Below are positions 26,201-33,663 of a DNA stretch of 40,447 bases, piece after piece. Source of the stretch: an uncultured Bacteroidales bacterium (GTDB lineage: Bacteria; Bacteroidota; Bacteroidia; Bacteroidales; UBA3824); contig CAMJWL010000009.1 in the NCBI GenBank assembly GCA_946409405.1, positions 1 through 40,447 on the forward strand, read 5' to 3'. The translations under genes were made by a program, and so were the position numbers. The notes under the pieces are model-generated. The model saw nothing but the letters and a program-made list of their open reading frames with translations. It ran no database searches and was not told the DNA's origin. Within the stretch, counting starts at the first letter, position 1. Every line of letters begins with the position of its first letter.

Positions 26201-26356
26201 TGACGTGGCGTTTCGCATACCAAAATTGACGTTGATGGACGGCAACGATTGGTCGGGGCTTAGTTTCACCGGCAGCATCGGCAGAAACACAAACCCAATT
26301 ATCGTCAGGCACAATGCCACGATAATAATCGTAAATGATGACGTTCCTTTTTTCAA
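23264..26356 (-). CDS. RND efflux permease, second of the operon
   Basis: A 1030-residue inner-membrane proton-driven permease of the AcrB/HAE1 superfamily. The N-terminal helix is followed by LPVKLSPDQSLPSINVNFGM. The porter region includes MSGVQEITSTSRNGSGNINI, and the TM4 segment is LNLMIDNTIIMSDH. The single TM4 aspartate (D-N instead of AcrB's D-D) and an asparagine in place of AcrB K940 (CGITVNASIYIVDEY) suit non-AcrB HAE1 members. It starts 5 bp after the TolC-family gene. It is clearly diverged from the other RND gene of the operon (27854-30883), so the two may make a mixed trimer or two alternative pumps. Substrates are unknown. Confidence 0.9.
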   Translation of the reverse strand: MKKGTSSFTIIIVALCLTIIGFVFLPMLPVKLSPDQSLPSINVNFGMRNATSKVLESEVTCKLEAMFARMSGVQEITSTSRNGSGNINIRFDKHTDLDAARFEVSTLIRQIWPELPDGAYYPEISMERPDDGSAQRSFMIFSINAIEDEQSIYNNAERVFKAGFTDIGDVSAVSISGAGNMQWHLEYDYDALRSIGVTVSDIQNAIAAYRTNSNIGAYVITTNISDTKFSLSDICVRTKDSTIVPLSRLVTQTYIRERPWNIMRINGLNSIYLEIRAAESANQIALQKQVMQRLSSLKKQLPDGYEIHKIYDATDYIGDELDKIYFRSGLTIAILLIFIYLTTFSWRQLLVVTGSLICNLAVAFVAYYFLGVELHLYSLAAITISLNLMIDNTIIMSDHWRRCHNVKAILPIVAATLTTIGALSIVFFLDDRLRLNLYDFAVVMIVNLLLSIFTALWLVPAMLNIQNVSGLKKLSRRRLRFAVLFNRGYRRFVDFTVRRRWIAYLFVIFVFGLPLFMLPREIRGNGWFAKSYNAVFGSKLYNETIRPYTDKIFGGTLRLFVEQVYNGSYWSRNDEVVLSIYATLPYGSTISQMDYLMRQMESYLSKYQEIRQFTTNFSAQSGSIQVYFTKEAAKSSFPYMLKSQVISKGLQLGGGSWSVYGLQDQGFSNDVRESVGSYKMEVSGYNYETLLQWADSIRAHLLTYMRIKEVAINARETYYKSDYMEYHLAPNLDYLAQQQIPANYLFYVLPQIFVADNRCGVIWNDGRPEAITLNTLQSEKYDIWSLLNRPVEINGRLHKLGQLCTLEKMQAPQEIVKTNQQYNLCVQFEYIGSSTMGQKAMMTADSIYSARLPIGYSVKSGQNYYSWGQEDSRQYWLLGLVIAIIFFTTSILFNSLRLPLVIISVIPVSYVGLFLTFFLFGLNFDQGGFAALILLCGITVNASIYIVDEYRQYLRRSPDPKKALVKAFSVKIIPILLTILSTILGFIPFMVGDGKEAFWFPLAAGTIGGLVMSLAGIVMFLPGFLIKRGK

Positions 26357-26361
26357 TTTTT

Positions 26362-27837
26362 TTAAAACCCAACGTCGCCGTAGGCGGCGTCAATGTTCAG
26401 CGGCGAATTGGTGATGAAGTCGTACAAAGTCTGCGAGCGGATTTCATAATAACAACTCCAATAATCGCGCATTGACGTAATATATTGATTTTGAGCGTTC
26501 AACAGTCTTGTTTGCGATGACGACAATGTCGTGATGTCGCACGAACCATTTTGAAAATTCAGGATATTTTGTTCATAGACCGCCTTCGCAAGCCTCAACG
26601 ATTCTTCGGCCGTTATCAACAAATCGTAACGAGTATTAAACTCCGCAACAGTATTTATGACATTTTGCTCCAATTCGTCCATCTTTTGCGCTTGGTCGAT
26701 TTTGGCAATATCGAGCGCGTTAGCAGCCTGATTTTTTTGACCTTTTCTGACGCCCCAATCCACCAACGGCACCGAAACCGAAACCGAAATCACGTCCCTG
26801 CGCATCGGGTCGTGGTAAGCATCTTTCAATTCTGCCGCCTCCTGATTGTAACCCACACTCGCCGAAATTCCCGCCGAAACTCGGTTGGATTTCCTGATGC
26901 GGTCGAGATTCATTTCCGCCTCCGAAACAGACTGCATTTTTTCCAAAATCATATAACTATTTTTGTGCATCATCTCGATTGCAGCATTGTAATTGATGGC
27001 GATGTTTGGCGGTTTTTCGGGGATAATCAATTGTAATTGCGTATTGCGGTCGAGTCCCAAATATGACGTCAATCTCAACATATCGCGCCTGACCGCCATC
27101 TGAGCCGCCGCGATGGAATTTTGCGCGTTGAGTACGTCAAGTTCCAACGTCATCAAATCCGATTTGGTGATGGATGCGATGTTGTATTTCAATTGTCCAA
27201 TGAGGTAAAGCGAATCGCATTTGTCTTTCTGTATCACGGCGTTATCATATTGCGCCTGCGACAATGCCAATTGAAAAAAATATTGAACCGCCTGTATTGC
27301 AATCAATTCGGTATTATAAAGATATTCGAGTTTTGCTTTTTCAAATTTCAATGGCTCGATTTTTCTGTCCCATTTGAATTGATTGAAACCAAACGAATTG
27401 TGCCGATACCCAATTATAAACGGGACGGCGGTATATTGGTTGAAGGTGTTGTCGCCAAAACCGCGCAGATAATCGAGGCTCGTGGTAACGTAAAAAGTGC
27501 CGCCCAACGGGTCAAAATTTTGCGTCAATGTCAACCCCGCACTCGCCGCGTAAGATTTTTGTTGGCGGTAGATGTCGATGTCGTTTTCCGAATCGTAACG
27601 CGACACGAGTTGACGGTTATAGACCACGGGCTGCACATCAAGAGTGAGCGACGGCAATCGCTGCGCCTTGAAACTCTTGAAGTTCCAATAATTAGCCAAG
27701 TACATATTCTTGTACCTGAACGCCGTCAGCGAACTATCCTTCGCCAACGCAATTACATCATCGAGCGACAGCCGCAACTGCGCGGTCGCCACCGACGAAA
27801 TCAGAACAAAAATTATCAAAAAAAAATTCTTTTTCAT
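26362..27837 (-). CDS. TolC-family outer-membrane efflux channel
   Basis: A 491-residue outer-membrane factor with an N-terminal signal peptide ending near SSVATA-QLRLSLDDVIALA, the typical TolC start. The rest is two related halves of long amphipathic helices with strand-rich pieces, for example LTLTQNFDPLGGTFYVTTSL and, in the second half, VSVSVPLVDWGVRKGQ. No lipobox is seen. It lies between the two RND genes, 16 bp after one and 5 bp before the other, so it is probably the exit duct for both. Near its 3' end the coding sequence contains a small GTCGCC-GTA-GGCGGC hairpin. Confidence 0.9.
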   Translation of the reverse strand: MKKNFFLIIFVLISSVATAQLRLSLDDVIALAKDSSLTAFRYKNMYLANYWNFKSFKAQRLPSLTLDVQPVVYNRQLVSRYDSENDIDIYRQQKSYAASAGLTLTQNFDPLGGTFYVTTSLDYLRGFGDNTFNQYTAVPFIIGYRHNSFGFNQFKWDRKIEPLKFEKAKLEYLYNTELIAIQAVQYFFQLALSQAQYDNAVIQKDKCDSLYLIGQLKYNIASITKSDLMTLELDVLNAQNSIAAAQMAVRRDMLRLTSYLGLDRNTQLQLIIPEKPPNIAINYNAAIEMMHKNSYMILEKMQSVSEAEMNLDRIRKSNRVSAGISASVGYNQEAAELKDAYHDPMRRDVISVSVSVPLVDWGVRKGQKNQAANALDIAKIDQAQKMDELEQNVINTVAEFNTRYDLLITAEESLRLAKAVYEQNILNFQNGSCDITTLSSSQTRLLNAQNQYITSMRDYWSCYYEIRSQTLYDFITNSPLNIDAAYGDVGF

Positions 27838-27853
27838 AACATCAATTTACATT

Positions 27854-30800
27854 TTACGACCCGGCAATTTTCGTGTAAGCAACCGGGATTACAAACAGGC
27901 TCACCAACGTGCCAATCGTCATCGAGGCTATCATTACGACGGCGAGGGGCTGTTGGAGTTCGGAGCCCATATCGCTCGTGAACAATATCGGCAGCATCGC
28001 GCCAATTGTAGTGAGCGAAGTCATAATTATCGCCCTCAATCGCCGCAAACCCGCCGTATGAACAGCGTCTTTTACCGTCAATCCTTGCTTGCGCAACTCG
28101 TTGATAGTGTCGATTTTAAGTATTGAATCGTTTATGATAATACCACACGAAACAATGATGCCGATGCCCGACATCAGATTGAGCGAAATGCCCGTAATCC
28201 ACAGCACCAACAACGCCGCCGCAATGTCTATCGGAATTTCCAAAAGAACAATCAACGGCTGCAAAAAACTCTCAAATTGTGCGCACAAAATGAAATACAT
28301 CAACGCAAGCGAAATTATCAAAATCACCACCAACTGCGTCATCATCAATTTGTTACTGAAAAACGAACCGCCAAATTCCACGTCCCAATTTTTGCGTTTT
28401 GAGACGAGAGTTTCGATGTTTTTTGAGAGAATTTCGCCGTCAGTCACGCCATAAAAACACACCGGAATATATTCGCCGGTCTTGCCCGCGACGATGTTTT
28501 TGAGTTCCTCGCCGTTGGCAATTTTCACCAATTGGCGCACCGGCACAAATACTTTTTGGTTGGTGGTTGGGTCGGTGATTTCGATGCTGCCGGTCTTTAC
28601 GAAATCGTCCACCGATTCGCCGCTATCCGCCAAATACACAGGCATATACGCGCTGTACGAATGTAATTCGGTAATCCGCGTACCGGCTATCGTATTCATA
28701 AGGCGGCTGCGGAGTTCCGAGATCGACACATTGTAAAGTTGCAGGGCTTCGCGGTTGATAATGAGCATCTTGACATTTTTGAAGGCGGGCGACGAACTAA
28801 GTGCCGCAGTATCCACGGCGCGCACATCGGCAACAATTTCGCGGATTTGGTCGGCATCAATTTCGCCGCCCGAATATGCAAGACGCGCCTCGATGTCAGG
28901 CTCGGAAGTGTCAAAAATTTTTTCAAAAATCGTCATTGGCGGTGCAAATTTTATCGATGCCGACGGATAATTTTGCGTCATAAAATCAGTGATTTTCCCA
29001 CGCAAAATCGCAACGCTGTCGGTGCTAAAAGTTTTCCAATAAAAATCCGCCTCGGTCATCGAAAGCGTGTTGCCGCTCTCCACGATGTAATCTTGTGCGC
29101 CTACGTATGAGGTCTGAGTGCTGCAAAAATCGCGTGTAGCGGCAAGCAATTGTTCGGCGCGGCGGCGGTTTTCGTCGAGGGAAATTTCGGCGTTCCATTC
29201 GATTGTGGCGGTGAGTTCGGAATACGAAATTTTGGGCATTTTGGATTTAATTACCATCCCAAAAAGAACCCAACACAGCGGCAACGTCACCAACGCAATT
29301 ATCAAAATTATCGTCTTGTGCCGCATTGCGAAATCGAATCCTTTGTTATAAAAACCCGAAATGTAATCCATTTTGTGTGAGGTGGTTGCGCGGTTTTTAA
29401 TTGTGGGACGCGCCATCAAAATCTTGTACAAAACCGGCAGCAAAACTATGCCCACGACATACGAAACGCCCAATCCCGCCGTTATCGCAAAGGCTTGGTC
29501 GCCAAACATCGCGCCCGCCATTCCCTGCACAAAAACCAACGGCACAAATACCGCCACGGTGGTCAATGTGCTGCTCAATAGCGGCGAAATCATTTCCCGA
29601 GTCGCACCCGCGCACGATACGCGCAATGTGAATCCGCGCTGCTGCCATTGAGCGATGTTTTCGCTGACTATCAATGCGTTGTCTATCATCATTCCCACCA
29701 CGAGAATCATACCCGAAAGCGAAACTATATTCAACGACCGACCCGCAAAATAAAACACCACAAATGTAATCACCACAGCCGCTATCATACTGATTCCTAT
29801 TACGATAGACTGACGGATGCCGCCCATAAAAAGTATCGAAACTATGATTATCAGGATGAAACCGAGTATCAGGTTTTGTTTGAGATTGGAGATTGTGTAA
29901 TCCAAAAGTTCGGTCTGATTGCGGCAGACCTCGAATTTCAGGTTTGGAAACTGCGCCGAAAATTGCGCCATAAGTTCGCCGATGCGTCCGCGCATTTGTT
30001 CCATTCCCTCGTCTGCCTGTTTTATAATCGCCAATGTAACAACACGTTGCCCATTAGCCAACGAAAAACCTTGCTCCTGCTGCGTCTCCATTCTGATGTC
30101 GCAAAAATCGCGGAGTTGCAGGTGATGACCGTTGATAGTTACATAAACATTTTGCACGTCGTCGATGTTTCTCAGGAGCGTGGAAACCCGCACCGTATAT
30201 TCGTAAACGCCGTCTTTTACGCGAATAGACCCTGCCTCTATATTATTGGAAGTCAATATGTTGCTAATATTACTTGGCGAGATATTGAGAAAACGCATTT
30301 TGTCGTAATCAGGCGTTATTTTGATGCATTGTTGCGGTATGCCCGTAACGTCCGCCATCGCCACTTCGGGGAGTTGTTCGATGCGGCGGCGGATGATGTT
30401 TGCCACGGCGTCGCACATTTCGAGAAATTTGGTCTTATCGCCGCTGTCGATATCTGATAGTGAGACATTTAGGTACAATACGGGAATGTCCGACGCAGAG
30501 GCTTTGATGGCTTTTGGACGGCGCGTGCCGGAGGGCAGATAATTCATCGCCGCGTCGATTTTTTCGTTGACCTCGATGTAAGAATAATCGGTGTTGGTGC
30601 CAAATTTGAACCGCATATTAATCACGCCAATGCCGTCGCGGGCGGTGGAAGTGATTTCGTCGAGCCCCGACACTTGGAGCAACTGCTGACGGATGTTGGA
30701 GACGACAGTGTTTTCGATTTCGCGGGCGGATTTGTCGGGCGCGGCGATTTGGATGGAGATTTGGGGGATTTCGATGTCGGGCAATAGCGATACGGGCAGC

Positions 30801-30883
30801 GTCCGATACGTCGCCACACCTATCAGCACCGCCGCCAAAAACGCCATCACAACGGCTATCGGCCTCCTCAACAAAAAATCCAT
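27854..30883 (-). CDS. RND efflux permease, first of the operon
   Basis: A 1009-residue inner-membrane permease. MDFLLRRPIAVVMAFLAAVL is the family-typical first helix. It is followed by LPVSLLPDIEIPQISIQIAA and the VSGLDEITSTARDGIGVI porter segment. TM4 holds VGMMIDNALIVSENIAQ with one aspartate, and TM10 reads CGIIINDSILKID. The adaptor gene is upstream but separated by a 550 bp repeat-rich spacer, and I find no TAnnTTTG box in that spacer. Read-through from the adaptor promoter, or a non-standard promoter, must therefore express it. The substrate is unknown; drugs, detergents or lipids are typical for the superfamily. Confidence 0.92.
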   Translation of the reverse strand: MDFLLRRPIAVVMAFLAAVLIGVATYRTLPVSLLPDIEIPQISIQIAAPDKSAREIENTVVSNIRQQLLQVSGLDEITSTARDGIGVINMRFKFGTNTDYSYIEVNEKIDAAMNYLPSGTRRPKAIKASASDIPVLYLNVSLSDIDSGDKTKFLEMCDAVANIIRRRIEQLPEVAMADVTGIPQQCIKITPDYDKMRFLNISPSNISNILTSNNIEAGSIRVKDGVYEYTVRVSTLLRNIDDVQNVYVTINGHHLQLRDFCDIRMETQQEQGFSLANGQRVVTLAIIKQADEGMEQMRGRIGELMAQFSAQFPNLKFEVCRNQTELLDYTISNLKQNLILGFILIIIVSILFMGGIRQSIVIGISMIAAVVITFVVFYFAGRSLNIVSLSGMILVVGMMIDNALIVSENIAQWQQRGFTLRVSCAGATREMISPLLSSTLTTVAVFVPLVFVQGMAGAMFGDQAFAITAGLGVSYVVGIVLLPVLYKILMARPTIKNRATTSHKMDYISGFYNKGFDFAMRHKTIILIIALVTLPLCWVLFGMVIKSKMPKISYSELTATIEWNAEISLDENRRRAEQLLAATRDFCSTQTSYVGAQDYIVESGNTLSMTEADFYWKTFSTDSVAILRGKITDFMTQNYPSASIKFAPPMTIFEKIFDTSEPDIEARLAYSGGEIDADQIREIVADVRAVDTAALSSSPAFKNVKMLIINREALQLYNVSISELRSRLMNTIAGTRITELHSYSAYMPVYLADSGESVDDFVKTGSIEITDPTTNQKVFVPVRQLVKIANGEELKNIVAGKTGEYIPVCFYGVTDGEILSKNIETLVSKRKNWDVEFGGSFFSNKLMMTQLVVILIISLALMYFILCAQFESFLQPLIVLLEIPIDIAAALLVLWITGISLNLMSGIGIIVSCGIIINDSILKIDTINELRKQGLTVKDAVHTAGLRRLRAIIMTSLTTIGAMLPILFTSDMGSELQQPLAVVMIASMTIGTLVSLFVIPVAYTKIAGS

Positions 30884-30982
30884 TTGCCTACACGTTAATT
30901 GTTTTTGCGCCTTGCGGCGCGGATTTTTTTAAACAAAAATTACCGTCAATTTTATTTAAATTTTCGTCAATTTCTTTTTTGG

Positions 30983-31092
30983 GTCGCTGCGCGAGAAATT
31001 TTACAAATCTGAACAAATCAAACAAAAAATTTTTTTTGAAATATTTGTAAAGAATTGTACGATTTCTGTCCGCAAGGACACTCCTATTTTTT
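30983..31092. repeat. Structured direct repeat, copy 1
   Basis: The unit begins GTCGCTGCGCGAGAAATTTT and ends CTCCTATTTTTT. It has an ordered set of foldable parts: a TCGC-TGC-GCGA mini-hairpin; a 9 bp stem TTTACAAAT (31000-31008)/ATTTGTAAA (31043-31051) with an AT-rich loop; then TGTCC-GCAA-GGACA followed by a T-run. The second copy is at 31239-31342. Confidence 0.75.
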
Positions 31093-31238
31093 ATTTTGTA
31101 AAATTTTGAACAAAATTTTGTATAATTTCTTTCCCTTATAAATAACGCCATAGGCGTTTTATTTGCGCCGATGGCGCATTTTATGGGGAATCAAAATTTT
31201 TCAAAATTTACAACAAAATTTGAACAAAATTTTTTTTA

Positions 31239-31342
31239 GTCGCTGCGCGAGAAATTTTACAAATCTGAACAAATCAAACAAATTATTTTTTGAAAAATTT
31301 GTAAAGATTTGTATTCTGTCCGCAAGGACACTCCTATTTTTT
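31239..31342. repeat. Structured direct repeat, copy 2
   Basis: Same orientation and part order as copy 1. The 43-nt opening is identical up to CAAATCAAACAAA. The 9 bp stem is kept (31256-31264 with 31297-31305), as are the TGTCC-GCAA-GGACA hairpin and the terminal CTCCTATTTTTT. Differences and a few small indels fall in the AT-rich loop and linker, so the pairing parts are better kept than the loops. Confidence 0.75.
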
Positions 31343-31433
31343 CGATAACTAACAAAAAAATTTATGGTAATTGACGAAAAAATTGACGTTAATTGACGTT
31401 CCCAAAACCGCCGCCGCAAGGCGGCACACCCAA

Positions 31434-32492
31434 TTATCGTTTTACGTTGATTGACGTTCTGTCGGCGAGGAAGGTGTTGCCGGAGTAAATGACGGAATCA
31501 CCTTCGCGGATACCGGATTTTATGGCAATCATTTCGCTATTTTCGACGGAAGTCTCCACGTAATTCCAATGCGCGTAGCCATCCTTGGAGGTGAAAACCA
31601 CCGCCTTGCCGCTGCGAAAGACCACCGAAGTTTTTGGCACGGCGAGCATATTGCCGATGTCCTTGCGGATTTTGAGCGAAATATTCATACCTTCGTACAG
31701 CCCGGCGCATTGCAAAATCTTTGCTTTCACCTTGATCATTCCGCTATTTTCCACAAAAGGATTTATCTCCGTAATCTGCCCCGACCACGTCTTGTCGGGT
31801 ATCGAAAAAACTGTTATCTCCACTTTTTCGCCGATTTTCACAAGCGAGATTTCACTTTCCAAAATGCTAAATTCCACGCACAACGAATTTTGGTCGATAA
31901 TCCGGCAAAAAGGTTTGCCACGGTTTGCGGGATTGTTTTCGCGGTCGGTGAGGTTGGCGACCACGCCCGCAATCGGGGCTTTCAACGCGCTGCTTTCGTA
32001 GTCGTATTTTGCAGAATTGCAATTGGCCTGCGACTGCAAAAAACCGCTCTTGACCTGCGCCAATTTTTGCACCGATTCGGGTATCGAATCACTCTGCGGA
32101 TTGTAGCCCTGACCAATTATCACGTCCTGCATCGAGAGGCGGCTCTGTTCGAGCGACGCCGTGGCAGATTCAAAGGAGTTTTTCAATTTTGCAGCGTCCA
32201 ATGTGGCAAGCACCTCGCTTTTAGATACTTGTTTGCCGTTGAGGACGTTGATTTTGGCAATCGTGCCTTCCACGTTCCAATATACGTCGGCGTATCGGTC
32301 GGCGGAGATTTTGCCGTTGCTCACTATCTCGTGATAAAACGGCTGCATCTTGGCGCACGCCACCTCCACGCTCGTAGTCTCCTGCGCAAGTATGTTTTGC
32401 TGCCTGTCGTCGTCCCCCGACGGCGGCGACTTCTGCGCCCCACCGCAGGAGGCAACGAAAATTATCGCTGATATTAATATTATTTGTTTCAT
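31434..32492 (-). CDS. RND periplasmic adaptor (HlyD/MFP family) lipoprotein
   Basis: A 352-residue membrane fusion protein linking RND pump and TolC channel. A lipobox VASC (C16 of MKQIILISAIIFVASC) anchors it to the membrane. The lipoyl/barrel-sandwich halves are visible (EGTIAKINVLNGKQVSKSEV and LKAPIAGVVANL), separated by a helical hairpin. Beta-barrel and membrane-proximal strands follow. I start at 32492, not at the upstream ATG at 32543, because the lipoprotein signal begins here and the promoter (32513-32551) lies inside the extension. It is the first gene of the efflux operon, with a 550 bp spacer to the first RND gene. Confidence 0.9.
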   Translation of the reverse strand: MKQIILISAIIFVASCGGAQKSPPSGDDDRQQNILAQETTSVEVACAKMQPFYHEIVSNGKISADRYADVYWNVEGTIAKINVLNGKQVSKSEVLATLDAAKLKNSFESATASLEQSRLSMQDVIIGQGYNPQSDSIPESVQKLAQVKSGFLQSQANCNSAKYDYESSALKAPIAGVVANLTDRENNPANRGKPFCRIIDQNSLCVEFSILESEISLVKIGEKVEITVFSIPDKTWSGQITEINPFVENSGMIKVKAKILQCAGLYEGMNISLKIRKDIGNMLAVPKTSVVFRSGKAVVFTSKDGYAHWNYVETSVENSEMIAIKSGIREGDSVIYSGNTFLADRTSINVKR

Positions 32493-32512
32493 TGTTATAT
32501 TTTTTCTCACCG

Positions 32513-32551
32513 CAAAAATATACAAAATTTTCCGCTTCCGCAATACCCTTT
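32513..32551 (-). promoter_or_regulatory. Extended promoter of the efflux operon
   Basis: On the reverse strand AAAGGGTATTG (32541-32551) contains the -33 TTG, followed after 20 nt by TATTTTTG (32513-32520), 20 nt before the start codon. The same AAAGGGTATTG / N20 / TATTTTTGC arrangement occurs at 35788-35826 upstream of the NVEALA gene. Confidence 0.65.
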
Positions 32552-32562
32552 GGTGGATATTT

Positions 32563-33387
32563 TCAGTACACCAATATCACCTTGCCTACAATAAACTCAT
32601 CCGGCACAAGCCCCCAAAAACGCGAGTCGAGCGAGTTGGGCGCGTTGTCGCCGCACATAAAGTAGTAGTCTTGGTGCATCACGTGATAATTGATAGGCGA
32701 GCCGTCGGGATTGCGGAATCCAAGGCTGTCCCAAATTATCTTGTGTCCAAGTTCGTACTCGATGTACTTGCGGTAGATGCGCACGTTACGTTCATCGAAA
32801 TGTATCGTGTCGCCCTTCCGTGGGATGTACAGAGGACCAAAATTGCGGACATTCCACCCAAGGCTGTCCCAAAACGGCAGCGTAACGTATGGCATCCCTA
32901 TGCGCCGCACATACGCCGTGTCACGCGACATCTGCTCCTGAATGTCCTGATATTCAGTCAAGCCCAATTCCTCGTCAACGCCCTGCACATAATACCGACA
33001 ATCTTTGATATAAAAACTGTCGCCCGGCAACGCCACGCACCGCTTCACAAAATATTTCATAATGTCGAAGGCGATGGTGTCCCATCCGAGGAAACAAGTC
33101 TGATTGAATACCAAAACATCGTTTCTCTTTGGCTCTGAAAACCTGTGTCCGCGACTTATCTTGCCGTGCCTCACCGAATCGTAGCAAGGCACATCGAAGT
33201 ACCGCCGCCCCAACGCCATCTTATTGACCAACACGTGTTTGCCCGCCATTACCGTAGGCTCCATCGACGGCGTAGGTACTTTGAAGGTCATTATCACAAA
33301 AGTCTTCAACGTGTTGTGCGCCGTGTATATCAGGGCTGCGAGCAGTGCGAGCCAAAGAAGGCGTTCTAACCATTTGTTTTTGAACAT
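32563..33387 (-). CDS. lepB: Signal peptidase I
   Basis: Type I signal peptidase cleaves signal peptides from exported proteins at the outer face of the inner membrane. The 274-residue protein has one N-terminal helix (LLWLALLAALIY) and then the catalytic serine S41 in VPTPSMEPT. The general-base lysine is K115 in FVKRCVALPGD. The C-terminal box YFMCGDNAPNSLDSRFWGLV completes the family set. The C terminus ends right after GKVILVY with no second anchor. It follows the half-DUF1573 gene by 54 bp on the same strand. I found no -7 box in that gap, so it may be read from the peptide locus upstream. Confidence 0.95.
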   Translation of the reverse strand: MFKNKWLERLLWLALLAALIYTAHNTLKTFVIMTFKVPTPSMEPTVMAGKHVLVNKMALGRRYFDVPCYDSVRHGKISRGHRFSEPKRNDVLVFNQTCFLGWDTIAFDIMKYFVKRCVALPGDSFYIKDCRYYVQGVDEELGLTEYQDIQEQMSRDTAYVRRIGMPYVTLPFWDSLGWNVRNFGPLYIPRKGDTIHFDERNVRIYRKYIEYELGHKIIWDSLGFRNPDGSPINYHVMHQDYYFMCGDNAPNSLDSRFWGLVPDEFIVGKVILVY

Positions 33388-33441
33388 AATCAGTTTTTTG
33401 AATGTAAAATTAAAACGAATTAAAATTTCTTTTTAATCACA

Positions 33442-33663
33442 TCATTCAACAACTCCTCTTATTGTGAAAACAAAAGGTTTCTCTATTCCTCTAATTTTCA
33501 AATGGATTTCACGGTAAAACTCTCCTAATTCGTCAGGTGTGTAATAGACTGTGATTGTGGCAGTTTCTGATGGACGTAGGTGTTTTTTATTGATATTTGC
33601 AACAATACACTTAACCGAAATCAAAATGGAAGCACAAGCCAAAGTACTAATCTTGTTTTTCAT
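33442..33663 (-). CDS. Truncated DUF1573-like protein
   Basis: A 73-residue open frame that matches only the second half of a DUF1573 domain: the SVKCIVANINKKHLRPSETA to FTIRGVVE part, with the usual TITVYYTPDELGEF strand pair. Complete DUF1573 domains carry ~40 more residues before the conserved cysteine, and these are absent. What looks like a short signal sequence (MKNKISTLACASILI) may be the remains of the domain's middle strand. The ATG lies inside the end of the upstream propeller gene (17 nt overlap). It is either a decayed fragment left by a deletion or a translationally coupled mini-protein; I favour a remnant. Confidence 0.55.
   Translation of the reverse strand: MKNKISTLACASILISVKCIVANINKKHLRPSETATITVYYTPDELGEFYREIHLKIRGIEKPFVFTIRGVVE

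Larger units (their letters stand above)
30884..31433. other. 550 bp hairpin-rich spacer inside the efflux operon
   Basis: No gene was found here. It holds two copies of a ~105 bp structured repeat (separate entries). It also holds four further hairpins: GCGCC-TTGC-GGCGC (30907-30920), AACGCC-ATA-GGCGTT (31144-31158), TGCGCC-GAT-GGCGCA (31164-31178) and GCCGCC-GCAA-GGCGGC (31410-31425). The last lies just after the adaptor stop codon. A tandem AATTGACGTT doublet sits at 31381-31400. The surroundings are very AT-rich. Confidence 0.75.

Noticed and set aside
30983-31342. CRISPR array
   Set aside because: Only two repeats of ~105 bp with 146 bp between them and no cas genes; repeat length and internal hairpins do not fit CRISPR.
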